A stretch of 15,344 nucleotides of DNA from Candidatus Woesearchaeota archaeon (GTDB taxonomy: Archaea > Nanobdellota > Nanobdellia > Woesearchaeales > GW2011-AR9): positions 1 through 15,344 of the forward strand of contig JACPIL010000044.1 of NCBI GenBank assembly GCA_016188105.1, read 5' to 3'. Below the pieces are notes generated by a model, which made no database searches, had not been told where the DNA came from, and saw only the letters and a program-made list of their open reading frames with translations. The translations under genes were made by a program, and so were the position numbers. Shown piece by piece: positions 1 through 7,097 of the stretch (the stretch's first letter is position 1; each line of letters opens with the position of its first letter).

Positions 1-1
1 A

Positions 2-643
2 TTTGAACGAAGAAAAAGATCCATTCTCAGATGGGGAGACAGTCTCATTACTGCGGATCGCACTACAGTAAGCCTAGAAAAAAAGGTTTCAAAAGGCGGA
101 TTAAAATTATCTTATCAAGAATGGGAAGAACTACACGGCCCAAAAGTAAAAGAATTCTCTCCTCGAGAAGTAGCAAGATTACATGGGAAAGGATATCTTT
201 ATGAAGAAAGTTCAAATCGATATGTTCCTGAAAATAGTGCGGTAGAAGCGTTCTGGAATTTTTTAGCACGTGGAAATATTGATGTTGAACAGTATGTTGC
301 GATGGTAGGAGAGCTAGCTCGAATCTATGCTGATCTTGAGAATACAGAGTTCCCGCAACAAATAATGAGTGTCAATCTTGATATTATGGGCAAATACGAA
401 AACCCCTTACTAAGGCATCTGGCTCTTGGCAGGATTAAAGACGGTTCCAGTGCAATTGGGCATGGATCTGTAACCATACAAAATGGATATCTCATTGGAA
501 GACCAGCAGTAAAAGCAAGAGCAATTGAATTAGCTAGAAACGAACGGCACAGATTAGAATTAGCAAGAACAGCATTAAGTGAACCAAGAAACCCATCAAC
601 AAAAGCACCAACCAGAAAAGATTGGCTAAAGACACCTGAATAG
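2..643 (+). CDS. 3' end of unrecognised protein (5' truncated)
   Basis: The frame is open without a stop from base 2 to the TAG at 641-643, so this is the last 213 residues of a gene that begins outside the window. The ATG at 302 is internal, because the same frame continues upstream with normal-looking protein sequence. The product looks soluble: no membrane segment, mixed helix and strand, and a basic, Arg-rich C-terminal third (around the RNERHRLELAR stretch) ending in a Pro/Lys-rich tail. I do not recognise the family and propose no function. The following gene has its own TATA box, so this gene probably ends its transcription unit. Confidence 0.75.
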   Translation, partial: FERRKRSILRWGDSLITADRTTVSLEKKVSKGGLKLSYQEWEELHGPKVKEFSPREVARLHGKGYLYEESSNRYVPENSAVEAFWNFLARGNIDVEQYVAMVGELARIYADLENTEFPQQIMSVNLDIMGKYENPLLRHLALGRIKDGSSAIGHGSVTIQNGYLIGRPAVKARAIELARNERHRLELARTALSEPRNPSTKAPTRKDWLKTPE

Positions 644-721
644 GAAGCTTAATAGAATTAACAAAATAAGTTTCATTCTCTTCATCCATTTCTTCATCGT
701 ATATTTCCCAGCCCAATAATG

Positions 722-729
722 CTTTAAAA
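722..729 (+). promoter_or_regulatory. TATA box of the glycosyltransferase gene
   Basis: CTTTAAAA is centred about 26 bases before the ATG at 752. That is the spacing expected if the transcript starts at or next to the start codon (leaderless). Only the sequence and spacing support it. Confidence 0.5.
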
Positions 730-751
730 CAAGTATTCTGGGGAATCTATA

Positions 752-1444
752 ATGATTCCATATTTTTCCATCATCATTCCCGCTCATAACGAAGAGAAAT
801 ATCTGCAAAAAACCATTGACAGCATCAAAGCCCAAACCTTGCAAGATTACGAAACTATTATCGTTACCAATGGATGCACGGATAAGACTGAAGAAATTGC
901 CAAAAAAAATAATGACCATAAATTCCGGCTTCTTTCCTTGTCCAAACCAAATGTTTCAGTCGCCAGAAATGCTGGAGCGCTAAACGCCCAGGGTGAATTA
1001 CTCTTGTTTTTAGATGCTGATACCCAACTTTCTTCTACTAGTTTAGAAAAGATCAAAGAGAAATTCACTGAACAGTATGCCGTAGCTACCACCAAAGCAA
1101 AACCAGATCTGCCCCTGCTTTCTTACCGTCTTGCTTTAGGATTTAAGAATTTCTACAACTCATTTAAGATTTATCAGGGTTGCAGCGGGGCTCTTATCTG
1201 TAGGAAAAAAGATTTTCATCAGGTTAAAGGGTATAATCCAGAAATAACTCTCAGAGAACATCGAAAACTTACTCTGCAATTACGCCAACTAGGAAAATAT
1301 AGATACATAAATACCGCAGTAATCACTTCAATGCGGCGCTATCAAGAATGGGGTTTACTCAAAGCATTAACCTTCTGGCTCAGACAGTGGGTTAAAGACA
1401 AAAAAGGAACATTGAAAGAAAGCAGTTACGAGACCATTCGTTAA
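752..1444 (+). CDS. Family 2 glycosyltransferase
   Basis: A GT-A fold sugar transferase of family GT2, 230 residues. The N-terminus has the family hallmark IIIPAHNEE (7-15), then a nucleotide-binding region with the VTNGCTD stretch (38-44), and the metal-binding DxD motif as D88-A-D90 after a hydrophobic strand. A second conserved block, GCSGALICRKKDF (143-155), is the usual acceptor-side region. The place where relatives carry an acidic pair (often GED), proposed to hold the catalytic base, here reads L-R-E169-H170-R, so the second acid is replaced by His. There is no clear membrane segment, although the C-terminus (203-213) is amphipathic and could lie on the membrane. Donor and acceptor cannot be told from sequence. 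The likely role is glycosylation of lipids or surface proteins. Confidence 0.88.
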   Translation: MIPYFSIIIPAHNEEKYLQKTIDSIKAQTLQDYETIIVTNGCTDKTEEIAKKNNDHKFRLLSLSKPNVSVARNAGALNAQGELLLFLDADTQLSSTSLEKIKEKFTEQYAVATTKAKPDLPLLSYRLALGFKNFYNSFKIYQGCSGALICRKKDFHQVKGYNPEITLREHRKLTLQLRQLGKYRYINTAVITSMRRYQEWGLLKALTFWLRQWVKDKKGTLKESSYETIR

Positions 1445-1488
1445 ATCAAAGAACCAACCCCATCTAATGATTAATTTAACAAACTACC

Positions 1489-2136
1489 CTAACAAGTTAA
1501 CTCGTTCTTTCCTTCAGTCAGGCAGACAATCTTATTATCCGCTATATCATAGAAATTAATCTGAGGATTGTCAACTTTCGCTTTACAGCAGACACTTTTA
1601 GCAGTATTCTTGACTAACAAGTCATATTTTCCCTGTACGTTGGTTACTTCCGTTTCTTTCGCTTCTAAAGCATTTTGACAAACACTTTTGTCGTCTTCCA
1701 AAGCAGCTGTTTTCTGAGCAACCTGTTCAGTTATCTTATTATCCATTTCCGTCTTAAGAGTAGATATTTCTGAATCTTTTGCAGTAATAGTTTCTTGAGC
1801 GTCTTCTAAGTCTGCCTTACCGCGTTCTACCTCAACCTTACATTCTGTTAATTGATCAGTGACATCGCCCACTTCTGCCATTAAAGCACCAGTAAAAGCA
1901 CTATAAGATGAAAGATTAGTTTTGGTAACTTCTAAATCGCGCGCTAATTGCTGAACATTTTGAGCATACTCTTCGACAGTTAGATTAGAACCTTCTACTT
2001 GTTGATAAACCCCATAGCCGACTACGCCTGGCCGGATAACAAAAACAGCTAAGAGAATCCCAAACACCAGAAGCACTAGCATCAACCACATATTACTCTT
2101 TTGCGCAGACTTATGTTCCTCTTTTTTTTCAAACAT
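1489..2136 (-). CDS. Membrane-anchored coiled-coil protein
   Basis: About 215 residues. A short charged N-terminus (1-15, Lys/Glu-rich) is followed by one strong hydrophobic segment (about 16-40), then a long heptad-like helical region (about 55-175) rich in Glu, Lys, Gln and Thr. The C-terminal tail contains four cysteines: a Cys-Cys pair, then one in the NKIVC stretch and one as the final residue. The layout suggests an N-in single-pass protein exposing a coiled coil and a small Cys-stabilised domain outside. I know of similar unnamed proteins in DPANN archaea, but not of a function. ATG at 2134-2136 is preferred over the in-frame TTG just upstream, because it lies about 29 bases from the centre of a TATA-like box. 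It is transcribed divergently from the CMP kinase gene. Confidence 0.75.
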   Translation of the reverse strand: MFEKKEEHKSAQKSNMWLMLVLLVFGILLAVFVIRPGVVGYGVYQQVEGSNLTVEEYAQNVQQLARDLEVTKTNLSSYSAFTGALMAEVGDVTDQLTECKVEVERGKADLEDAQETITAKDSEISTLKTEMDNKITEQVAQKTAALEDDKSVCQNALEAKETEVTNVQGKYDLLVKNTAKSVCCKAKVDNPQINFYDIADNKIVCLTEGKNELTC

Positions 2137-2159
2137 CAAAGGCTAGAATAATTAATTCC

Positions 2160-2168
2160 TATTTAAAG
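2160..2168 (-). promoter_or_regulatory. TATA-like box of the coiled-coil gene
   Basis: On the minus strand this reads ACTTTAAAT, centred about 28 bases before the ATG at 2136. That fits a nearly leaderless transcript. Confidence 0.4.
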
Positions 2169-2190
2169 TTTACGATTTGCTAAAAGAATA

Positions 2191-2200
2191 GTTTATTAAT
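2191..2200 (+). promoter_or_regulatory. TATA-like box of the CMP kinase gene
   Basis: GTTTATTAAT is centred about 28 bases before the ATG at 2224. With the box at 2160-2168 it forms a divergent promoter pair. Confidence 0.4.
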
Positions 2201-2223
2201 TTGAATCAATTTTTAAAAAAGAT

Positions 2224-2799
2224 ATGATTATTACTATTTCTGGAACTCCCGGCAGCGGTAAAAGCACCGTTGCCCAGATTTTAGTAAAAAAGCTAGGATT
2301 AGAAAGACTTTACATCGGTGGAATTTTACGCGCTTTGGCCAAACATAAAGGGATGACCATCGAAGAGCTGACCAAATACGCCAAAAGTCATCCGGAAATT
2401 GATCAAGAAGTTGATGAAAAGACCCGCGATGAAGCACGAAAATTAGCGCAACAAGGCCAGGATGTTTTAGTTGAAGGAAGAGTCCAATTTTTCTTTCTCC
2501 CCGAGTCAGTAAAGATTTTCATGAAAGTTGATCCTGAAGAAGCTGGCAAGAGAATTTGGAAGGATTTGCAAGACAAAGAAAAAAGTGGGGCTCGCAATGA
2601 AGAAGTAGTCACTTCAGTTAAAAAAGTACAACAAAAAATTGTCAGGAGAGAAGCAGAAGATGCCCAACGGTATAAAAAACTCTACAACATTGACCATCGC
2701 GATGAATCACAGTACAATCTAGTTATAGATACTACAGCCATAACTGCTTCAGAAGCTGCAGATAAAATTATGAAATTTTTAAAACAGAGGAAGAAATGA
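2224..2799 (+). CDS. cmk: Cytidylate (CMP) kinase, archaeal type
   Basis: Transfers phosphate from ATP to CMP/dCMP in the cytoplasm for nucleotide recycling. It has 191 residues, close to the usual 180-190 of archaeal CMP kinases. The P-loop GTPGSGKST is at residues 7-15. It is followed by the family-typical IGGILRALAKHKGMTIEEL region (from about 31), which binds the nucleoside monophosphate, and a VLVEGR Walker-B-like strand (about 80-85). The lid is Arg/Lys-rich with the RREAEDAQRYKKLYNID block (about 140-156), where arginines contact phosphates. The DHRDESQYNLVIDT stretch is also typical of this family. The stop codon overlaps the next gene's start as ATGA, so translation of the two is probably coupled. 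Confidence 0.92.
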   Translation: MIITISGTPGSGKSTVAQILVKKLGLERLYIGGILRALAKHKGMTIEELTKYAKSHPEIDQEVDEKTRDEARKLAQQGQDVLVEGRVQFFFLPESVKIFMKVDPEEAGKRIWKDLQDKEKSGARNEEVVTSVKKVQQKIVRREAEDAQRYKKLYNIDHRDESQYNLVIDTTAITASEAADKIMKFLKQRKK

Positions 2800-3611
2800 A
2801 ACCATCCACGTTAGCATTTATCGGGGCGGTAAGTCTTGAATCATTGCTCGGCTGCGGAGATTCCTTTCCCCAATATTCAGGCAGCTATGAATTACGAGAA
2901 TTTTCATATACAGATCCTTCTTTTGCCGGAGAGATGAAAATGCCTTCGGGATTAATAGTAACAAATCGTATGAGCTATATCGGTAACCAATGGAATCATC
3001 AGTTGAACTTCGAGTTTGCTTCTGATTCAGAAAACCAAGCTGTAGGGATTTTCAGTCACTATTTAGACGACCTTACTAGAATTGATAATGGAGTATGGCC
3101 AAATAACTGGTACGATGGGGTAGAGGTATACGAAGAGCAAAAAATATATGGGAGCGGGAACACAGCTTGGTGCAACAATCAATATCTCTACTTCCTCCGT
3201 TTAGAATCAATTCCACCTCCAGAAGTATTGCGAAACTCCTATCCTGGTAATCGAAGCTATATCGGAAAGGATCCTACTACTGGAATGGAACTCTATGAAT
3301 CATGGCCGCATCCCGAAGAAGCAGATTTTGAGGAGACAGAATGGAATGATGCGGTTGAAGAGAATGAGGGTATTACTTTATATTTTAATTTTACTCGATA
3401 TCTTAGATCAAAAAGGCCCGGTGGAGAAGGATATCAAGATTGTATTTTGCCGCTTGATTCCAGAGGCAAAGAATCCTTAACCTTTACCTATCATGCTTCC
3501 ACGGATGATCTTGACGATGCAACAGATATCCGCAAAGTGAGAGTAGAAGAAATCAAAGACAATCAACCAGCGGTTTCTTTCTTTAGAAAAGTAATATCTA
3601 ATATAAAATGA
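2796..3611 (+). CDS. Putative secreted lipoprotein, function unknown
   Basis: 271 residues starting with a short hydrophobic leader and a lipobox-like L-L-G-C at 17-20, which would make Cys20 the lipid-attached first residue. A Glu inside the leader (residue 15) weakens this call. The rest is hydrophilic, rich in Tyr, Trp, Asn and acidic residues, and probably mostly beta strand; two further cysteines could form a disulfide. I do not recognise the family. The start overlaps the CMP kinase stop by four bases (ATGA), an odd partner for a surface protein that indicates co-transcription rather than shared function. Confidence 0.72.
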   Translation: MKPSTLAFIGAVSLESLLGCGDSFPQYSGSYELREFSYTDPSFAGEMKMPSGLIVTNRMSYIGNQWNHQLNFEFASDSENQAVGIFSHYLDDLTRIDNGVWPNNWYDGVEVYEEQKIYGSGNTAWCNNQYLYFLRLESIPPPEVLRNSYPGNRSYIGKDPTTGMELYESWPHPEEADFEETEWNDAVEENEGITLYFNFTRYLRSKRPGGEGYQDCILPLDSRGKESLTFTYHASTDDLDDATDIRKVRVEEIKDNQPAVSFFRKVISNIK

Positions 3612-3649
3612 TTTTCAGAAACTACACCAGTCCTTAAAATCAAAAAAAC

Positions 3650-3658
3650 TTATAAATA
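3650..3658 (+). promoter_or_regulatory. TATA box of the FKBP gene
   Basis: TTATAAATA is centred about 25 bases before the ATG at 3679 and no ribosome binding site precedes that ATG. This is a clear leaderless promoter. Confidence 0.6.
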
Positions 3659-3678
3659 ACCATTCAAACCAGCACCAC

Positions 3679-4362
3679 ATGACTGAAAAAATCCAGCTTC
3701 ATGATTTTGTAGAGATTGATTACACCGGGAAATTAACCGACGGCACTGTTTTTGATACCACTTCTGAAAAGATTGCGAAGGAACATAACTTACATGCTCA
3801 AGACCGAAAATATAAATCCGCAGTCGTCTGTGTAGGCGAACGGCAGCTTCTTCCCGGATTAGATGCCCAACTTCCAGATAAAGAACTGGGAAAAGAATAT
3901 ACCGTTTCCTTGTCCCCAGAAAGAGCTTTTGGAAAAAGAGATGTCAAGAGGGTTAAAATTATACCTATGAATACTTTTCAACAACATAATGTCCAGCCGC
4001 GTCCGGGCCTTCAAGTCGACATCGACGGCGAAATGGGCCTGGTCACCAGTATTTCCGGCGGCAGGGTGATTGTCAATTTCAACCATCCGCTGGCGGGAAA
4101 AGAAGTCGTATATACATTCACAGTCAAAAGAAAAGTTACTGATCAAACTGAAAAAGTGAGCGCTTTTCTCTCCGCCTTATTGCGCCTTCCTGCTGAAGCA
4201 ATGAAAATAGAAGTAAAAGAAAATGCGGCAACTGTAACACTTCCAGGAGAATTGCCAGCGCAAATAAGCACCATTCTTGCTCAAAAATTAGTGCAGTTGA
4301 CTGGTTTGAAAGATATTTTGTTCAAGAAAGAAGAAGCGAAGAAAGAGCAGCAACAGAAGTAG
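3679..4362 (+). CDS. FKBP-type peptidyl-prolyl isomerase, long archaeal form
   Basis: Catalyses cis-trans isomerisation of prolyl bonds and acts as a folding chaperone in the cytoplasm. It has 227 residues, matching the long archaeal FKBP class (FKBP domain with an inserted flap domain plus a C-terminal domain). The FKBP core shows VEIDYTGKLTDGTVFDTT (11-28), then the LLPGLDAQL region and LSPERAFGKRD, the transition into the insert-in-flap chaperone domain. The chain returns to the core at VNFNHPLAGKEVVY (about 133-146). Residues from about 155 form a separate alpha/beta C-terminal domain ending in a Lys/Glu/Gln tail. There is no signal peptide. Confidence 0.93.
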   Translation: MTEKIQLHDFVEIDYTGKLTDGTVFDTTSEKIAKEHNLHAQDRKYKSAVVCVGERQLLPGLDAQLPDKELGKEYTVSLSPERAFGKRDVKRVKIIPMNTFQQHNVQPRPGLQVDIDGEMGLVTSISGGRVIVNFNHPLAGKEVVYTFTVKRKVTDQTEKVSAFLSALLRLPAEAMKIEVKENAATVTLPGELPAQISTILAQKLVQLTGLKDILFKKEEAKKEQQQK

Positions 4363-4384
4363 ACTATTTTTCAGTTCAACAATC

Positions 4385-4393
4385 TTTATAAAT
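4385..4393 (+). promoter_or_regulatory. TATA box of ftsZ
   Basis: TTTATAAAT predicts a transcript start near 4413-4416, leaving a short leader of about 15 bases. Unlike most first genes here, that leader carries a ribosome binding site: GGGTGG at 4420-4425, four bases before the ATG. Confidence 0.6.
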
Positions 4394-4429
4394 TACGCTT
4401 CATCAGAACAATACAAAAAGGGTGGAACT

Positions 4430-5089
4430 ATGGGACATTATCAAGAAGATTTTCATGCTGAACAGATTTCTCATAAAAAAGCGAATGCTGAAGTAGATGA
4501 AGAATTGCAACGCCTGATTGCTGGGCATAAAACCAGGATCAAAGTTATCGGTTGCGGCGGAGCAGGAAATAACACCATCAATCGTATTTCTGAAACCGGC
4601 ATAAAAGGAGTAGAAACGATTGCCTTCAATACTGATGCGCAGGACTTACTCTACACCAGTTCAGACAAAAAATTACTGATCGGAAAAGAGCTTACTCAAG
4701 GACTAGGCGCTGGTTCCAATCCTAAGATAGGGGAAGAAGCAGCGAAAGAAAGTGAGCATGATATCAAAAAATTAATTGAAGGTTCTGATATGGTTTTCAT
4801 TACCTGCGGCTTAGGCGGAGGAACTGGTACAGGCAGCGCTCCATTTGTTGCTCAGGTAGCTAAAAAAATGGGGATCATGAGCGTAGGTATTGTGACAATT
4901 CCTTTTTCCATGGAAGGATCGCATCGTTTTGAAAATGCCATGATCGGGCTAGAAAAAATGGAACAAAGCGTGAACACACTTATAGTTATCCCTAATGAAA
5001 AATTATTGGAAATTGCTCCACATTTGCCATTGCAAACCGCATTCAAGGTGGCAGACGAAATTCTTACTAACGCGTCAAAACCATCATGA
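4430..5089 (+). CDS. ftsZ: FtsZ, N-terminal GTPase part of a split gene
   Basis: The GTP-binding half of the tubulin-like division protein; FtsZ polymerises at midcell in archaea that use it. The sequence resembles archaeal FtsZ1. The GGAGNN loop is at 43-48, NTDAQ at 67-71 and the tubulin signature GGGTGTG at 129-135, and helix H7 begins near 200. After ILTNA (211-215) the frame changes to S-K-P-S-stop. Complete relatives continue with the rest of H7 and the T7 loop (consensus NxDxxD), which supplies the acidic residues for GTP hydrolysis of the neighbouring subunit. About 20 residues of this are absent here. The +1-shifted frame picks up at V-K-T-I-M (from base 5074). This is best read as a broken ftsZ (deletion of about 61 bases) or an assembly error. 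Confidence 0.9.
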   Translation: MGHYQEDFHAEQISHKKANAEVDEELQRLIAGHKTRIKVIGCGGAGNNTINRISETGIKGVETIAFNTDAQDLLYTSSDKKLLIGKELTQGLGAGSNPKIGEEAAKESEHDIKKLIEGSDMVFITCGLGGGTGTGSAPFVAQVAKKMGIMSVGIVTIPFSMEGSHRFENAMIGLEKMEQSVNTLIVIPNEKLLEIAPHLPLQTAFKVADEILTNASKPS

Positions 5090-5472
5090 GCCAGGGCGGC
5101 GTGGCCTTAATTGGTGTAGGCGAGTCTGATGCCGAGAATCGAGCTGATGAATCTGTCCAAAAAGCTTTGGACAACCCTTTAATCGAAGTCGACATCTCTA
5201 ATGCTACTGGCGCTTTGATCAATATTTCTGGAGGCGAGAATTTAACTCTGGACGAAGCTAGGCGTATTGTGGAAACTGTCTCCAGCAGCCTTGACCCAAA
5301 GGCAAAAATCATCTGGGGAGCGCAGATCTACAAAGATTTAGATAAAACCGTCCGGACCATGGTAATTATCACCGGCGTAAGTTCTGAGCAGATTTTTGGG
5401 GAAGAGAATACCTATTTCGGCAAGAAAAAAGAAGAGATGAAATCTGAATTAGGGATAGATTTTATGGTATAG
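5086..5472 (+). CDS. ftsZ: FtsZ, C-terminal part of a split gene
   Basis: 128 residues forming the C-terminal activation domain: GGVALIGVGESD (4-15), then the strands and helices through GAQIYKDLDKTVRTMVIITGV. It ends in a short linker and the conserved-looking tail LGIDFMV, a probable partner-binding end. The ATG overlaps the stop of the upstream fragment as ATGA, so re-initiation could in principle make it as a separate chain, but no ribosome binding site precedes it. In an intact protein this frame would also cover the bases before the ATG (V-K-T-I). The fragment has no further frameshift or stop, so the lesion is either very recent or not real. Confidence 0.85.
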   Translation: MSQGGVALIGVGESDAENRADESVQKALDNPLIEVDISNATGALINISGGENLTLDEARRIVETVSSSLDPKAKIIWGAQIYKDLDKTVRTMVIITGVSSEQIFGEENTYFGKKKEEMKSELGIDFMV

Positions 5473-5483
5473 GTCCAAAAATC

Positions 5484-5492
5484 ATTAAAATA
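5484..5492 (+). promoter_or_regulatory. TATA-like box before the secreted protein gene
   Basis: ATTAAAATA is centred about 24 bases before the ATG at 5512, fitting a leaderless start independent of ftsZ. Confidence 0.4.
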
Positions 5493-5511
5493 GGTTTGTT
5501 GTGATGGAATT

Positions 5512-6300
5512 ATGTCAAAAAAATTTGTTAGTGTAATACTCCTTTCTTTAGGACTGCCTTCCTCGGCATCTGCAGAAGAGGAGTTAACCAAGAAACTTCA
5601 TCCCATTCAATATCAAGTAGCTATAGGCGGAGGATATAACATTACTCAGAAAGAGCCGCTGGCTACCTTGGAAGCATCCTTAACCCATATTCCCTTGGTC
5701 ACAGAATACCACCCTATTCTTGGCTCCCCTTCCATTGACATGAAAATAAGAAGCAGCGTATTTCTCAACGAGCCGGAATCTGATGCTACGAGTATGCTTA
5801 TAAGTTCCCGCCTAAATGTGTTTTCAAGCTATCTCTTTGAAGAAGGTATGTATCTGGAGACCGGTGCGACCGCTCGATTCTTTGGCCATCATGACTCGAA
5901 ATTTGCCCAATACGGCGGTTCTTATGTGCAAGTTGGGCAATACAGAGGTATCATGACTCTTTCAGCGTATATGGAAATATTAGCCAACGATTTGAATGTA
6001 GTCAGCGTCTTGGGAATGGATTCCAATTTTAAAGTACATGAAGATATATCTGTAGGAATTTTCGCCTCAGAATATACAACCGCTGCAATAGAAAAAGATC
6101 TTTATTTTCCTGGCTACTTTCAGCTTGGCCCAAAATTTACTTTTTTCCAACATCTTTTGCTGCAACCAAGCTTAACTCTAAACGGCCTTTCTGCTCAACA
6201 GAACGGCGATTCCGCGCCTCGCCAGGATGTATCTTTTATTTTTCTGATGGGGTATACGGGAGAGAAAGATATCGATCCAAAAACTGTTTTTCGTTTTTAG
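5512..6300 (+). CDS. Secreted beta-strand-rich protein, function unknown
   Basis: 262 residues with a clear Sec signal peptide: Lys-Lys, a hydrophobic core, then SSASA before Glu-Glu, giving a predicted cut after Ala21. The mature part shows a run of strands of 8-12 residues with alternating polar and nonpolar positions, separated by short Gly/Asn/Asp-containing turns. It has only scattered charges, no cysteine, and ends in Phe (K-T-V-F-R-F). This pattern resembles bacterial outer-membrane beta-barrels, which would be strange in an archaeon. An extracellular beta-sandwich or solenoid is the alternative. I do not recognise a family. It sits between ftsZ and secE, which are usually adjacent in archaea, so it is probably a later insertion. 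Confidence 0.75.
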   Translation: MSKKFVSVILLSLGLPSSASAEEELTKKLHPIQYQVAIGGGYNITQKEPLATLEASLTHIPLVTEYHPILGSPSIDMKIRSSVFLNEPESDATSMLISSRLNVFSSYLFEEGMYLETGATARFFGHHDSKFAQYGGSYVQVGQYRGIMTLSAYMEILANDLNVVSVLGMDSNFKVHEDISVGIFASEYTTAAIEKDLYFPGYFQLGPKFTFFQHLLLQPSLTLNGLSAQQNGDSAPRQDVSFIFLMGYTGEKDIDPKTVFRF

Positions 6301-6345
6301 CGAAGAAATACGTCATCCGGACTTCGCCAAATAAATTTAGAAATC

Positions 6346-6354
6346 TTTATAAAT
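6346..6354 (+). promoter_or_regulatory. TATA box of the secE-spt5 operon
   Basis: TTTATAAAT is centred about 28 bases before the ATG at 6378, with no ribosome binding site between. Expected to give a nearly leaderless secE-spt5 transcript. Confidence 0.6.
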
Positions 6355-6377
6355 CAAACCCTTGTTTTACCACCCTA

Positions 6378-6566
6378 ATGGAAGTTCAGGAAGTTAAAGA
6401 GCATAAAGTAAAAAGATTTATAAAAGAAGCTCTTCGCGTACTGCGAATTACCAAAAAGCCCAATAAAGAAGAATACCTAAGCATCGTCAAGATTACTGCT
6501 TTAGGGATTGCGGTGATAGGAGCTATCGGCTTTATTATCTTCCTGGGAAAACAACTCTTATTTTAA
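6378..6566 (+). CDS. secE: Protein translocase subunit SecE (Sec61 gamma)
   Basis: The clamp subunit of the SecYEG/Sec61 protein-conducting channel in the cytoplasmic membrane. It has 62 residues, normal for archaeal SecE. An amphipathic cytosolic helix (about 5-24) leads into the family-typical TKKPNKEEY stretch (25-33), then one transmembrane helix (about 38-58). Position next to spt5, with two bases between the genes, supports the call, since secE-spt5 pairing is widespread in archaea and in bacteria (secE-nusG). Confidence 0.92.
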   Translation: MEVQEVKEHKVKRFIKEALRVLRITKKPNKEEYLSIVKITALGIAVIGAIGFIIFLGKQLLF

Positions 6567-6568
6567 CC

Positions 6569-7042
6569 ATGTCAACACAAATCTACGGTTTACGGACAGC
6601 TGCCAATCGAGAAGATCAGGTAGTAGACTATCTTATTTCTAAATTACAGAAAAACCCTAATGCAGGTATTTTAGCGGTCATCAGGCCCCATGGAATGAGA
6701 GGATACATTTTCGTGGAAGCTACTTCCAAAGGAGAAGCAGAAGCAACCCTGCAAGGAGTTCCTTATGCTCGTGGTTTGTTAGCTAATGAGATCCCCTACA
6801 CTGAAATTGAACACATGTTAGAGCAAGTCAAAGTGGAAATGAACATCCACAAGAACGACATTGTGGAAATTATTTCCGGCCCATTCAAGCGAGAAAACGC
6901 TAAAGTCATCAGGATCAACAAGCAAAAAGAAGAGATTGTAGTTGAATTACTAGAAGCTGCTGTTCCCATTCCGATTACAGTTAAAATGGATGCGGTTAAA
7001 GTTATCAGACGTGAAGAAGGCAGCGAAGATAAAGAAGAGTAA
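6569..7042 (+). CDS. spt5: Transcription elongation factor Spt5 (NusG)
   Basis: Binds the RNA polymerase clamp and closes it over DNA to keep elongation processive, usually with Spt4; it can also link transcription to ribosomes. It has 157 residues, close to archaeal Spt5. The NGN domain covers about 3-86, with the VIRPHGMRGYIFVEA stretch (37-51) typical of the polymerase-contacting face. A single KOW domain covers about 93-147 (KNDIVEIISGPFKRENAKV). An acidic tail ends the protein. The usual downstream L11-L1-L10 genes are absent; the next gene is convergent. Confidence 0.95.
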   Translation: MSTQIYGLRTAANREDQVVDYLISKLQKNPNAGILAVIRPHGMRGYIFVEATSKGEAEATLQGVPYARGLLANEIPYTEIEHMLEQVKVEMNIHKNDIVEIISGPFKRENAKVIRINKQKEEIVVELLEAAVPIPITVKMDAVKVIRREEGSEDKEE

Positions 7043-7097
7043 TTTTCTAATAAGTTCTTGCTAAAGAGAATGGATTATAAAAAAGAAATTCTAATAC

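Noticed and set aside
534..919. Minus-strand frames at 534-716 and 626-919
   Set aside because: They overlap the supported + strand genes at both ends and give hydrophobic, low-complexity products. The 644-751 gap is better explained as the intergenic promoter region of the glycosyltransferase.
1470..1505. TTAAC/GTTAA inverted repeat between the convergent genes at 1444 and 1489
   Set aside because: The arms are short and AT-rich with a long loop and no T-tract; expected by chance in such sequence.
4430..5472. Programmed ribosomal frameshift joining the two ftsZ frames
   Set aside because: A shift alone could not restore the roughly 20 missing residues of H7 and the T7 loop, and no classic slippery heptamer plus downstream structure was seen at 5065-5080. 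A deletion or assembly error explains both features.
5512..6300. Bacterial contamination as explanation for the barrel-like protein
   Set aside because: It sits on the same strand between archaeal ftsZ and secE with a leaderless-type promoter of the same style as its neighbours, so a chimeric join is not indicated by the sequence.
6300..6327. Inverted repeat GCGAAG/CTTCGC after the secreted protein gene as a terminator
   Set aside because: The loop is 16 bases and no T-tract follows on either strand, so a terminator is not supported; left as a possible weak hairpin.
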